Shown: positions 23,012-34,921, counted from the stretch's first letter. The stretch is DNA of 64,000 nt from Phoenix dactylifera (GCF_009389715.1 NC_052395.1:18511528-18575527); one strand, 5' to 3'. Notes: a model not told the origin generated them from the sequence alone. Numbers and translations: made by a program.

Positions 23012-24968
23012 TTTACTGGATTTTATGAAATTCCATCTCTATATGTTGTTACATAGAGCAAGCACGACTATTGGTAGCCTTGGTTCTTGGGTTTTAGGTC
23101 TAGTTACAGAAATTAGCAACAATTCAATCTTTTTAACTACTACATCCTTTACTGAAAAAATCTAACTGGTTATCCTATTTTGTTATGTACAGTTTTCTCT
23201 GAAAGATGTCTTTGATGAATGATCGCTTAATGCTGAGAGTTTTGAGACCAGGTTGGAGAGAACCAGTGCATAGACTGGCCCACTGGCCTGCGAGTAACAG
23301 TTTAGTAATGTGGATGCTGAAATTTTGTCAAGTAGTTTTATTCGAGCAGTGTCATGTTTCTTGCATTGAATAGAAAATTCCAAGCAAACAAGGCATTTGC
23401 TTTCGCAGAGTCTGTTCCAACTAAAAGTAACTATATTTGGAATGGCCAACGAAGATATTCTATTTGATATCAGATATTGCATGCTTACTTTCTCCGATTA
23501 CTTGTATTTCTTTTTCATATGTCATTTTTCGAAGACTTAAAAATAGGTGAATTTTGTTTGAGGAGATTCGGCCTTTTGTCTTTTGTTGGTTGTAAAATTT
23601 CTCTTATCGACACTTTTAAAAGCTAACAAGTTGTTTTTGGTTCCAGGAACTTGACTGAGCTTGACATACAGGAGAGTGGGATTGAAGACCTCGGTGGGAG
23701 CTGGTTAAGTTGCTTTCCTGAAAGCTTCACATCACTGGAAGCACTTAATTTTGCAAATCTGCATTCTGAAGTAAATTTTGATGCCTTGGAGAGACTAGTG
23801 GCAAGATGCAAGTCATTAAAGGTATTAAAAGTAAATAAGCATGTGACATTGGAGCATCTTCGGAGGCTGCTTATGAGAGCTCCTCAGCTTACAGAACTTG
23901 GAACTGGTTCACTTTCACAAGATCACAAACTCCGCTCTGATGCAGCGCTGGAAAGTGCACTCTGCCGCTGCAAGAACTTGAACACTCTTTCAGGCCTGTG
24001 GGTAGTTTCCTCCATGTATCTTCCAGCATTATATCCTGCCTGCACAAGTTTAACTTTCTTGAATTTGAGCTATGCAGCTCTTCAAAGTTCGGAACTGGCA
24101 AATCTTCTGCTAAATTGTCCTCTTCTTTGCCAACTATGGGTGAGCACTGAAAAAGCTTAAAAGTTTCATTGGCTTTCTGATTTTTGTTGTGCTTCTTCCC
24201 TATTCTTGTACATATGTTGGTCAATTTTTTTTGTGTTTCTTCATTATTTTTTAAGCCAAAAGGGCAATCGCTGATCTCTTCCTCTCGTTGTTGTTTTTTT
24301 TTTTTTTCCCTTTTTTTCTGTTTTTTTAGATATACGTTGAGATGTTAGTATCACTTACCTCACAGCCAGATATGATATTGATATTAAGTGGCTCTCAGTT
24401 AACTATTTCTTTTGATTTGTTTTCAATTATTAAAATATGCTGAAATTAGCAGAAAGGTGAACCATTTTGGCAATTTTGCACAGATCTCATGAATCTACAT
24501 CTCAAAGTTATGTATGGTTCTCATTTTCCTGCTTGAATGACAATATTGTTGACTCTGATGTTCTTTTTCAGATATAGATGATAAATTACTCTAGCATACC
24601 AATCTTTCAGCCTTCCTTCCCTGTGCTTCAGCCCTTAAAAATATGACTGCTTTCGTAGGATTCCTTTCTGCATATTTCTCTTTCACTCAATCTGTCTGAG
24701 TTTCAAAGATAAGCTTTTTCTGGTGCTTGAGAGGTCAAATACCGTATAAGATTATGTGAATGGAAAATTCTACATTCTATAGGAAAGTCGAAAGTTGTTT
24801 TGTGGCCCACTAAAGAAGTCAGTGCAGTAGACCATTGGGTCCACTATTTCAACTTCAAATGTTCCGGTTGGGTGGAAAATTGGCTAAAATGTGGTGCATA
24901 AAATTCTGAAAGCAAATTTTGTTTTCTTGTATGGCTGTACCCACATAACCAATGACAAACCCCCCCAA

Positions 24969-24969
<1 letters not shown>

Positions 24970-25009
<40 letters not shown>

Positions 25010-25011
25010 AA
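24970..25011. repeat. Homopolymer tract C30 followed by A12
   Basis: An uninterrupted run of about 30 C is followed directly by about 12 A, in intron 2 of the AFB-like gene. Confidence 0.9.
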
Positions 25012-25829
25012 CATTCGCCTTATCAGCTCTCCACAATTGAGTAAAGTAATAATGACTGTTATTCAATTTTGCTGAAGTCCTCATTATGATTTGCTTAAAG
25101 TTTAAGTCAACCTAGATATTATGTGGTAGGGTAATATATTGACAGCTAAACTATTCTCTGACTGAGATTTATGCGCAGGTTGTGAGCACTTTGGCATTGT
25201 TCAATCTTGCACCATCCACTACTATATCCACCATCCTAAGTTTTTCAATATCTTACAGGCTCTAGATACTGTAGAAGATAAAGGGTTAGAAGCTGTGGCA
25301 TCCGGCTGTCATCTGCTAGAAGAACTCCGAGTGTTTCCAGCAGGCCCATTTGATCAGGAAGTCATTATGGAAGGTGGTGGCAGTGGTGTCACTGAATCTG
25401 GGTTTGTTTCTGTTTCAGAGGGTTGCCCCAATCTTCACTATGTTCTCTATTTCTGCTGTCAGATGACAAATGCTGCAGTGGCATCTGTTGTACGCAACTG
25501 CCCTAACTTCACCCACTTCCATTTCTGTATAATGAACATGTGCCAGCCTGACTACTTGACCAATGAACCCATGGATGAAGCTTTTGGTGCTGTTGTAAAG
25601 ACTTGCAGTAAACTTCGAAGGCTTGCTGTTTTAGGGCTTTTGACTGACCGGGCCTTTGAGTATATCGGTACCTATGGCAAGAACCTTGAGACCCTGTCAG
25701 TGGCTTTTGCAGGCAGCAGTGATAGGGGCATTCAGTGTGTTTTAGGGAGATGCCCTAAGCTGCGGAAGCTGGAAATAAGAGACTGTCCTTTTGGGAATGC
25801 AGCATTGCTCTCAGGGCTTGGGAGGTGTG

Positions 25830-25850
25830 AGTCCATGAGGTCGCTTTGGA
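25830..25850 (+). promoter_or_regulatory. Position of the miR393 target site, degenerate
   Basis: In TIR1/AFB2/AFB3 the codons for the MRSLWMS stretch form the miR393 site. Here the same residues are kept but the bases read GTCCATGAGGTCGCTTTGGA. By hand alignment to miR393 I count four mismatches and two G:U pairs, including a mismatch at position 8 from the miRNA 5' end. The AFB4/5 clade is known for weak miR393 matches, so this may be clade-typical. Confidence 0.5.
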
Positions 25851-26188
25851 TGTCTGCTTGCAACTTGACAATGAACGGATGTCGACTCCTGGCAAGGGAG
25901 ATGCCAAGGTTGAATGTGGAGGTTATCAAGGAGGATGAGAATGATGACATGCATGCTCAGAAGGTTTATGTGTACCGGTCAGTTGCCGGGCCTAGAAGCC
26001 TTTGTTCTTTCCCTCTGATGATCATCCCATTCTGGGTCATTTCTCTTTCCCTCCTAACCAAAATATTTGGTGGCAGCATATGGTATCTTCACCTTGAAAA
26101 CTCCGTGCACCTGACTTTTCAAATACTTTCGAGTTCAATGTATCTGAAGAGAATTGTGGTAGAAAGTTGCAAATCATTTAATTTATAA

Positions 26189-26896
26189 ATCACATGTTGT
26201 ATTAATTGTAGCCAGCCAAACCGTGTGGCGGTGCTTCAGGGTAAAGTTAAAATTGCTCTTAAAGAAGCAATGCCTGCATGTTTGGTTAGGTTTATTGAAT
26301 CGTTACTCTCAATACCTGGACCCAAAATTTTTAGAAGAGACTTGCATTTGGATCAGTCCCAAATGTTTGGAGGGCCTGCTTGCCTCGATAATGTTGAATA
26401 TTAACTTGATTCAGGAACATTACTCTATACAACTTGTATATATAACCTGCTATATATGGTATCAGGCTGTAAATTCTAGCATTGGTATAAATGATATTGG
26501 CCTGTATCGTATGTAATACAATTATACATCATTTGGAAAATTGATTCCTCTAGAGCCAATCCAGCCAGTTGAATTATGCTTCCAGATAATATTTAGAAAT
26601 CATATATTAAGGGCATCATTACATGCTATTTAATCCAATTATCTGCATGTTCTCATTCTTACAGGATTCTCTTACATTCAGATCTAAAACTTTTCTCATT
26701 GCTGCAGGTTTCGCGAGGAAGGTCTATTACCAGGCAACCACACAGGTGAATGGAAGATCAGAATTGAGGAGTGCAAACGGTATATAATTCTTTGTGATAA
26801 CAATTTCTTCCTGTTACACACCAAGCGCTAGGAAAGCAGCAGATGCTAGAAGATACATGCTTTTTCTCATGCTTTTTCTGTATCAATGGCTGATAA
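26189..26896. other. Spacer between AFB-like gene and dynein light chain gene
   Basis: Convergent 3' flanks. Short frames (26223-26516) carry no domain. I see nothing else. Confidence 0.45.
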
Positions 26897-26965
26897 CTAG
26901 CCTGAATCTGATTCAGGAGCCACTCCACCCCTGAAGAGCAAGATAGCAAGGCTGCCTATACCGAA

Positions 26966-27299
26966 TTAGATGAAACAACCGCAGTGGTGCATCACAAAAG
27001 AACCAAAGTCAGTCCCCACAATACATTGCCACCCTGGGTCATATGACCTGTCAAATTCCTGCAGCCAAGCAACCAGATTTGTAATAGGAAAAAGAACAAA
27101 GAAAAGAAATTGATCAGTTTGTGTCATTTCTTTTCCTTCCCCAGTGATCATGAACATGTACCTTCTTGATGAAACAAGCTATCTGAGTGGAATTTGTGGC
27201 ATCAAATTCATCTAGGGCCTTCCCGGCCAAGCAGAGCGCATCTTGCTGCATGGTCTGCTGCATGTCAGCCTCTCCTATTACTGCCTGTCTTTCCATCAT
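26966..27299 (-). CDS. Dynein light chain LC8-type, shortened by a stop codon
   Basis: LC8 (DYNLL) proteins are small dimeric hub proteins; plants keep them although most lack dynein motors. Exon 1 is 27299-27162 and exon 2 is 27058-26966, with a GT donor at 27161-27160 and an AG acceptor at 27060-27059. The product is 76 aa against about 89 in animals. It keeps the family core: alpha helices (AVIGEADM, ALCLAGKALDEF), then PGWQCIVGTDFGSFV at residues 54-68. The TAA at 26968-26966 stands exactly where the family has the Tyr of the FIYF motif. Codons beyond it still read FGIGSLAILLFRGG, the normal last strand, down to a TAG at 26899-26897. So a nonsense change (or sequencing error) removes the final strand. 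The start chosen is the MM pair at 27299; an in-frame ATG at 27485 would add 62 residues of no known domain. Confidence 0.82.
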
Positions 27300-29359
27300 T
27301 GCTGATTGTGGGCTTGTTGCAACTAGGGAGGATGAGCACACTGAGAACTTCAATGCTAATGCTGGTTTCCTGACAAACAAAGAAAGGATTACCGAGTGTG
27401 GATGAAGGGAAGGGGTGCTTTGGATTATATCGTGGATGCGAGAGGGAAGTGACAGCAGTGGGTGCTGGTGGACAGGCCACGTCAATCATCAGGATTGTGG
27501 CCACCAGCTGATATCCTGGAATATCCTAGGAGCAGTCGAGCTGCTAGAGATATAATGGGACTGCCAGCATGCGTGGACTAATGGTGGGAACAGACTGGTG
27601 CTTTGGCAGGTGGCACTGGATTTGTGGTTGGATCAGGCACGTGCTTGTCGTGCCGGACTCTTCCTTTTCTGGTGCATTGGTCTCCTTGCTGTGTGCGCCG
27701 GCGCATCCATTCGTGTATCCTTATGGGAGAGATCGGGCTGCAGAGTGAGGTTAGTTCTAATTTGACCCATGTTTCTTCGGTAAATCTATTAGTTGTGTAA
27801 CAAATAACAGATGATGCGTGAAAAAACAATATGCTTGTATTCTGTTTCATTTTGTTTGGTAAATAGAATCAATTACTTTAGTTTGCCACCTTTGGATCGA
27901 CACAACATGTAAGTTCTGCTCTGTTGCTATTTGATTTGGATCTATAAAGGGTATCAACAAGTTGGGCACAATTCACAGAAGCTTGGTTAGATTGGTAATT
28001 GACTCTTTTATTTTGGGTACATGGTTCATTGGCTCTTAAAAATCGTAAGTGATGGATGACTAGGGAAAGCATTCTATTCTTTGGTTGGTGAATGAGGGGC
28101 TGGAGGAGGCTGTATCGTTTCTAAGCGATAGGGTTAATGTGGATAAAAGGAGTTCTTGTGGCAATATATTGGCAAGCTGAATTCTGTCAGCCAGAACCTT
28201 TAGGCGAATACAAGCCGCAGGAAAGAATTCTTCCACAAGGTGCTGATAATAAGGAGCTGGGAAGCATCTAATTTACGGTTTGATGACCAAAATTTTGGGA
28301 TCTTGGACTGCTGCGGGTGGGACCATTCAACATTATTTGTTGATTAGTAACCTTACTTTCAATTTTCTTCTCTCCTTTTTCCTTTCTAGTTTGTTTGTTT
28401 GCTCCAAGTATGGTTGAAAATTGAAGTTTTTGGAGCGGTGTGGATCCGTGGAGTGGCAGTTGCTTTATCGTTTTCATGTTTTTTTCTGGTCCCCAAACCT
28501 AGCGCCAAGTAGGATCTTGTTAGATCTTTTTTTTGTTTTTTTCCAAATATTTACTAGTTGAACAAAAAATCTCACATTTGTGCGAACAAAAATTTATAGT
28601 ATATAAAGTTGTATGAAAGAGGGCCGGATTTGAAGTTGGAACAAGCCATGTTAGATACAAATCCCATTGTACAAAATGGTCTCTTGTATATTGTAGGTGG
28701 GAAGACCTCGTTAATCATGAGACTTACAAAGCCTGGCAATCTTTGTTTTACTTAATTTGCCACACCTTTTTCCTCAGAACTCATCTTGTCCAGGCTTATG
28801 TGGTGTTCTGATGCAGTCTTTAAATTTTGTATCATGCGATGATTTTTGAACAAAAATCAATCTCTTCAACCTATTATACCAAGACCTTCCTTCAGCACTG
28901 GCAGCCTTGATCTGTTCTTGATCCAAAACCTAGACATGTTATGATCATGTAAGCATTCATAATCCATATCAATGGGAGAAAATTAGTCCAAACAGAAAAA
29001 GCAAAGGTACAGAGTTACCATGTAGTTTGTTTTGCATGTTCTTAACCAAGGCATCCAAATTAGATCAAAAAATCTGCAATCAAGGAAATGGGAAGTCACT
29101 CTGGTATGCTCGTTGATCGATGATAGAACATTTGGACATCCAAAGACTTGTGTAAGCGTGTCTATATGATATTCCATACTAGTGCTAAGGAGACAAAACT
29201 AGATGAGATAGTATAATCAACTGCTAATTGAATTTGCCTTTCTGCATCAGACAAAAAAAACGAGAAAAAAGAATAGCTAGATGAACTGATATCACTAAAA
29301 TCTAATGATTGAAGTATCAATCTTTCTCTGTAGATCCTCTCCCTTCCCTTACGCCCTTC

Positions 29360-29413
29360 TCTCTCTCTCTCTCTCTCTCCCCCCTACGTATATATATGTG
29401 TGTGTGTGTGTGT
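29360..29413. repeat. Compound (CT)n / (TA)n / (GT)n microsatellite
   Basis: CT repeats are followed after a short spacer by TA and then an 18-bp GT run. Confidence 0.9.
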
Positions 29414-30378
29414 GTTGGGGTTATCTTGTGCCCTTTTCTCATGGTTATAGCATCATGAATGTGGTTAACATTATTCTATTACTATTATTTGATTAATCAA
29501 TACCTTCAAAAGCCATTCTTGCAGCTCTATTTTTTGAATCAAGGAAGCAATGCTTATTATTACGTTATAAATGTATTCTATTGTCATTCAAAGGAGTTTG
29601 CTTGTATCAGGTCTCTGCTATTTGTTTCTATCAAAGGTGAAACTCTTGAATAAGGATCTAGTCTAAAAAGGAAGCATGTCAGGAAGCAAGGGGACTTAGG
29701 CTAGTGAAATAGCCTATGCTTCCAGTTCGATCACACAATCCAGTGTGTTTTGCTTGGAAACTAAATCCAGAACATGTCATGCAGTCACGTGGCAAGGAAC
29801 AACATCCTACAGGACACGTACGGGAGTCTTTAGCTTTGGTTTGGTAAAGAGAGACCAATGACCATTCCTCTACTATAGAGATCTTCTTAACTTTATGCAT
29901 ACATAATCTTACAATATTTAACAGATCAGTATGAAACAATTAGTAATCTACACCTACTCTCTTCCAAGCTAAGGAAATTTTACCTTATATACCTGGAATT
30001 CTCTTCATCCCTACTCAAGCAATCGACACCTTTCTCCATCACGCAAGGGACCTTTCATTCTACCTAACTTAAAAAAGTTAAAGCTAGCTTAATCATGTCG
30101 AACCAGTCAAATAAAGAAAGATATGTAGACTTATTTTTTCCGTAGCTAATCAAAATCTGAGACACTGAGACCTCCTTGGAGCCTCAGCCAATAACTGTAT
30201 GATTGAGACAAGTGATGACCATAATTTTATCCCATCATTTCTGGTCCATTGCAAAGCCAATATCGACCATTGGCGAGTTTCCTGTATTACTATGTATTGT
30301 AAGATAACACAGCAACCATTTGTTTTACTTAAACTATCATCATTAGTTCATCTCTACTTTCAAAGTAGTTTTTAAATC

Positions 30379-30403
30379 GGGGGGGGGGGGGGGGGGGGGG
30401 GGG
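30379..30403. repeat. Poly(G) tract of 25 bases
   Basis: Uninterrupted run of G in AT-rich intergenic sequence. Confidence 0.95.
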
Positions 30404-31135
30404 AATTGAGAAAAAGGTAAGAAACACCTTCAATTTTGTGTTCTCCAGTAAAAGTTCGACGCATAATTAGTTCTATGGTACCTTACAGTTGTTCCAGGCC
30501 AAGGTGAAATGAATCTTTTAAGGTTCTGTGGATCTCTAATCCATATTACATACAAATTTGCATCGTGAGAATTTTGATTATAAAATTTGCACCCATCTGC
30601 CGATCCATTCACCGGCACTCATAGAATTTTGTTGGGTTTAGTGATCCATGATCAACTGTCTCAAGTATCATGCATAACAACAAGAGAAAAAATAGAAAAG
30701 AAGAGTCAAGGTGTGCAAATTTAGTGAAAGGCCACATGGAAGAACTACTCTCGATGGTGGTTAGCATATTTTAAACACTGCCCTACTCATAAGAAGAGAA
30801 CGAATACAAACAGAGATGCACTTTGTCCCTTACGAACACGATACTACTGAGAAAATGAGCATCTATTAGTATACAGGACCATCTCATGGTCATATTTATC
30901 ACTATACCTTCGTTGAAATCTCGTGAAGCAACATGTTTGATTGCCGAATTCGGTCCTTCATCATTCCCACGCCCATCTTCTTCGGTCACGCGTCGTAAAA
31001 CTTCTCCTTTTTTTGTTTGCTTTTTTTTGGGTCGCGACGCCCGTGCCTTTCTGTGCTTTGTGATAGCTTTGTTTGATATGGCTTGCTTTGCCTTTTGCAT
31101 AGCCTCTCTCCCCTACCTTCCCTACTAAGTTATAA

Positions 31136-31140
<5 letters not shown>

Positions 31141-31178
<38 letters not shown>

Positions 31179-31196
31179 AGATCTCTCTCTCTGGCC
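31141..31196. repeat. (CT)n microsatellite
   Basis: CT dinucleotide repeat of about 30 bp, then imperfect CT repeats to about 31196. Confidence 0.9.
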
Positions 31197-32578
31197 AACT
31201 CCAAAACGAGGCACCATAGGCCCAGGGCAGCGCTTCCAAACAAAGGGGTTCACATGGGGTACAATGGCATCACCTTGCCGAGAATTTTAGATGCCACACT
31301 TTTGCCTTCAGGTGGTGCTTTTAGTGGTCCATGACTGCAACTGTTCTTCCTTCACATGAACTCTAAGAGACTCAATTGGCCTTTCACCTTTTGTTCTTAC
31401 TTGCAGACAGCTAGCAACCTAGAAGGACCGTCCTCGTATTTTTCAGGCATATGCCAACTTTCCTCCATGGACAGGATTAATGTGGGAGCCCCTTATAATT
31501 GGTTCATTTCCACCACAGAGTCCGTTCTCAGGGAATCTTATAAATTAATAAAAAGATAACAGTCAAGAAGTTATGGGGGCAATGTAAAGAAAAATAATAA
31601 AGGAAAAAGTTTGCCAGATATTTTAACAGGATTTCATGTTACTCTCGTAGAACTTTTGAGGCATTGATAGGAAGAAGCTTATAAAGAAGGCTAGAATGCA
31701 TGGTCGTAGGGTTGGAGTGCGTCGAGCTTATGTGGGAAGCTGCAAGCCTTTCGACACCAAACCTTCATCCCAACCTGCAAAAGTTACGCTATCTATGAAG
31801 GGCCAGCTATAGAAATCAAAGTATGATCTGCTAAAGCTGGAGAACTTCCTGTAGCTGGCTCTCCTCTTAATACCAGATCATGGATGTTTTTCACTTAGAA
31901 AGGTAGGGATCAGCCCCTCCTAAAACCTTTAGAAAAAAAGAAATCAGCTACCTTGGGTAGTATTAGCCATGGAGGAGGAGAAGGAGCATATGTACAAAAT
32001 ATAATAATAAAAATCTTAAGGAAATGTCTAAACATAATTAAATAAATTTTATAAACAGCGACTTTGCTTCTTTTTTTTTTTGCTTTTAATAAATCTTTTA
32101 TTATCAATCTTTTCTTCCCAATCCAAAGTACTCACTTGTTTGTCATCTCTCCGAAGACACCTCTGTTCTGGTCATCGTCAAACAGAGCAAGCACGTAACT
32201 TCTTATTGATGCTGAACATTCACGTTCCCAACAAACCTTTCATCATAGATTTCCACTTTTACCTGAATCTTCAGCAGGCCAAACTGCCCTCCCTCTTCTA
32301 GAGACCAAAATAACCCATGGTTAATCTGTAATTACCAGCGTTGGAGAGCTCAATTACCACTGCTCAAAAGAGAAAGATCCATTAACAAACGGATAAGAGA
32401 GTCACAGATGAATGGATAACTGGGATTGACAGATTAGACAACAGCAAACAAAATCCACAGCTTATAGGTTCCTCTTTCTGCCAAGAAAGCCACATAAACC
32501 TCTCCTATTTCCAGCCAGAGCCTCCAAAATTCCAAGAGAACTTGGCGACCGAAGCTGCAGGAAGATGGTTCCATCCCC

Positions 32579-34288
32579 ATGAAGTCAGAGATGAAAGAAA
32601 AGGAGGAAGAGATCAGTCTCTGCCAAGCATTGGAGCTCTTTGATTCTGTAATCTCCTCTTCATACTCCATTCAATTCTTCCCTAACAAATGGCAGCTGAT
32701 CCGGGACAAGCTCGAGCAGCTGCGCTGTGGCCTAACCGCTGTGGCCGATGGCAATGATTTCAACATCAATTCAGAGCTCAGCATACTGTTGCAAGCTGCA
32801 GCACGGACCGCAAACGAGGCCCGAGTGCTTGCACACCGAAGCAGCGATGAGTCCTATAATGGCGGGAAGCTCCTCCTAAGAAGTGATCTTGATGTCGTCA
32901 CTGCCAAGCTCGAGCTCCACATCAAGCAGCTCACTGAAGTATATGCTTCTGGTATTGTGAGGCACTCCCAAGCCATTATCCTGTCGAGGCCCAGTGCTGG
33001 CTCAAGCCGTGAGGACATGAGGTTCTACGTGAAGGATCTGTTCTCAAGACTAAAGATTGGGGACTTGGAGATGAGAACTAGAGCCTTAGCTGCTCTGAAT
33101 GACATCCTTCAGGAGGATGAGAAATATGTAAGGATTGTGGTAGCTGAAATGGCTGATGGTGTTAGTCTCCTGGTGAGGCTTCTTGAAGCTGGGGATATGG
33201 GCATTGCAGAGGAGGCACTGCTCGCAGTTTCAGCGATTGCGGGGTTCGACGCCTTCCGTGGAGCTCTTGTAACAGCTGATGCTGTCGTACCTCTAATTCA
33301 AATTCTGGAAACAGGAAGTGAATTGGGGAAGGAGAGAGCAGCTCAAGCTCTGAAGAAACTGACAGAGAATTCGGACAACGCATGGTCGGTCGCAGCGCAA
33401 GGAGGTGTTACCACACTGCTCAAGATCTGCGGCGATGTCGATAGCAGCGGAGAATTGATTCGCTCAGCTTGTGGCATATTGAAGAGCCTCAGCAGTGTCG
33501 ATGAGATCAAGAGGTTCATGTTGGAAGAAGGGGCAGTCCCTATTTTTATGAGGCTCTCAAGATCGAAGGAGGAGGTGTCCCAAATCCAAGCCATAGAATT
33601 CTTAGCTGCCATTGCTTGTGGGGATGACGCCATCAAAGAGGTGGTGGTAAAAGCAGGGGTGGTTGAGTCACTTATTAAGGTTTTGGACCCAAATTCTCAT
33701 TATTCTTCAAAGGCAAGAGAGGCTGCTCTCAGGGCTAGTGATGCATGCTGCTTCTCATCTTCAACTTCCATGAATTTGTTGATGGCCTCTGGATTTCTCC
33801 ATCGAGTTCTCTTCTTTTTGAGAAATGGTGAGATCTCCGTCCAGGAATCAGCACTCAAGGTTGCGTCTCGTCTCTGTGGGCTGTCTGAAGAGGCTAAGAA
33901 GGCTATGGGTGACGCCGGGTTTATCCCAGAGCTTGCGAAGCTACTTGATGCTAGATCTTTCGAGGTCCGAGAGTTGGCGGCTGAGGCAATCTGCGGCATG
34001 GTCTCAATTCAGAGAAACCGAAGAAAATTCATTCAAGATGACCAAAATGTGAACCGGATTCTCCAGCTGCTCAATCTCGAAGAGAAGACGGTGACAAAGA
34101 AGTTCTTGCTCCCTGCTCTCATGTCCTTAGTGGAGAGCAGCAGCGGGCGGAAAAAGATCATGGCTTCAGAGTATGTGAAGCATCTGGAGAAGCTTGCAGA
34201 GGCTGATGTTACAGTTGCAAAGAAGATCGTGAAGAAGCTTTCCAGTAACAGATTTCTGAGTACACTGACCGGAATTTGGAGCTCGTGA
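32579..34288 (+). CDS. ARM-repeat protein, VAC8-like, single exon
   Basis: A 569-codon intronless frame. Residues 1-140 are helical and charged (possible coiled-coil or bundle) and lack a U-box. From about 148 to 550 the sequence is a run of armadillo-type repeats, with patterns such as LVRLLEAGDMGIAEEALLAV, VVPLIQILETG and SLIKVLD; buried Leu/Ala/Gly positions recur at about 42 residues. Plant proteins of this layout are annotated as vacuolar protein 8-like or ARM-repeat superfamily and mostly lack a known function, so I assign none. A scaffold role in protein-protein contacts is the family inference. The start at 32579 has no in-frame competitor upstream; a second Met at codon 5 is the only alternative. 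No disruptions are seen, and codon use is GC-richer than the flanks. Confidence 0.9.
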   Translation: MKSEMKEKEEEISLCQALELFDSVISSSYSIQFFPNKWQLIRDKLEQLRCGLTAVADGNDFNINSELSILLQAAARTANEARVLAHRSSDESYNGGKLLLRSDLDVVTAKLELHIKQLTEVYASGIVRHSQAIILSRPSAGSSREDMRFYVKDLFSRLKIGDLEMRTRALAALNDILQEDEKYVRIVVAEMADGVSLLVRLLEAGDMGIAEEALLAVSAIAGFDAFRGALVTADAVVPLIQILETGSELGKERAAQALKKLTENSDNAWSVAAQGGVTTLLKICGDVDSSGELIRSACGILKSLSSVDEIKRFMLEEGAVPIFMRLSRSKEEVSQIQAIEFLAAIACGDDAIKEVVVKAGVVESLIKVLDPNSHYSSKAREAALRASDACCFSSSTSMNLLMASGFLHRVLFFLRNGEISVQESALKVASRLCGLSEEAKKAMGDAGFIPELAKLLDARSFEVRELAAEAICGMVSIQRNRRKFIQDDQNVNRILQLLNLEEKTVTKKFLLPALMSLVESSSGRKKIMASEYVKHLEKLAEADVTVAKKIVKKLSSNRFLSTLTGIWSS

Positions 34289-34921
34289 GCAATATTGTAA
34301 GTATTTCCTAATCGATGAATATCTTCAACCTTTTCCTTCAATCATTGCTTTCTCTTTGTTTCATTATGATTTAGAGCAGCTTTTCGTGTCATTCTGTGCT
34401 TCAGAGGATCTGCTTCATAGTCTCCAAAGTATAAAGAAATGTTCCAACATTATGTATGTAAATTGTTCGTGAAGATTGTAAAAGAGAAATGTTGGAATGT
34501 CCATTAACAAAAAAGTGTATCCAACCGTGCTTCTTTCGGTTTCTTTATGAGAAGGGATTGCTTGCCATGGCAATCTACTAGCACATGGCGTGCGAATCTA
34601 ATCCAATTTTCCTTTTCTTCCTACATTTATGAAAGTTCAGCAGCAGCAGCAGCTGCTGCTGCTGCAATGATAGAATGTAATCTTCATCTAAAGAGAGACA
34701 GAATGAGGCTATGTGGGACAGACTCACATTTGTTATCCAAGCATTGTAGGACCAATGAGGTCTACCAACATGTGACATGTGGAGTATAGTCTTTAATTCT
34801 ATCAATTGACTTTCTCCCATTAATGTTTGCACCAGGGTGCAGGCAGGCTGCTTCTTTAGTGAAAAGATACATCTCTAATTCTGTAACCATGGGTGTAACA
34901 ATCTCTGGCTATCAGTCAGTC
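34289..34921. other. 3' flank of the ARM gene
   Basis: Likely 3' untranslated sequence followed by spacer. It contains a (CAG)5(CTG)4 block at 34638-34664. Confidence 0.5.
34638..34664. repeat. (CAG)5(CTG)4 palindromic microsatellite
   Basis: Five CAG units are followed directly by four CTG units, so the stretch is self-complementary and could form a hairpin. Confidence 0.9.

Larger units (their letters stand above)
21592..26018 (+). pseudogene. TIR1/AFB-family auxin receptor F-box gene, AFB4/5-like, disrupted
   Basis: Family members are SCF-complex F-box/LRR proteins that bind auxin and recruit Aux/IAA repressors for degradation in the nucleus. Exons: 21592-22086, 23647-24139, 25259 to about 26018. 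Exon 1 encodes an intact F-box (LSFPDEVL... through VFIGNCY). It then needs one extra base near 21916 and one near 21991 to stay in frame; with those two bases its length (497) fits the phase of exon 2 exactly. Four codons of the usual LVPxxWG loop are missing. The H78 and S438 positions of TIR1 read Arg and Ala, as in AFB5, which places it near the AFB4/5 clade. The carboxylate-binding R403 position reads His (25520-25522). After the conserved YRSVAGPR the frame is lost: the current frame runs on to 26188, whereas the +1 frame gives a short FVLSL-like tail and TGA at 26016-26018. Assembly error could explain single indels but not the residue changes. Confidence 0.85.
27300..32578. other. Long intergenic region, no gene recognised
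   Basis: The first 500 bp is presumably the dynein light chain promoter (minus strand), with a G-box core CACGTG near 27638. Further on I see only microsatellites (CT at 29360-29378, GT at 29396-29413, CT at 31141-31170) and a poly(G) run (30379-30403). Several 60-120 codon frames lack recognisable domains. Confidence 0.45.

Noticed and set aside
34547-34832. Frames with Ala or Leu/Gln runs after the ARM gene
   Set aside because: Generated by the CAG/CTG repeat.
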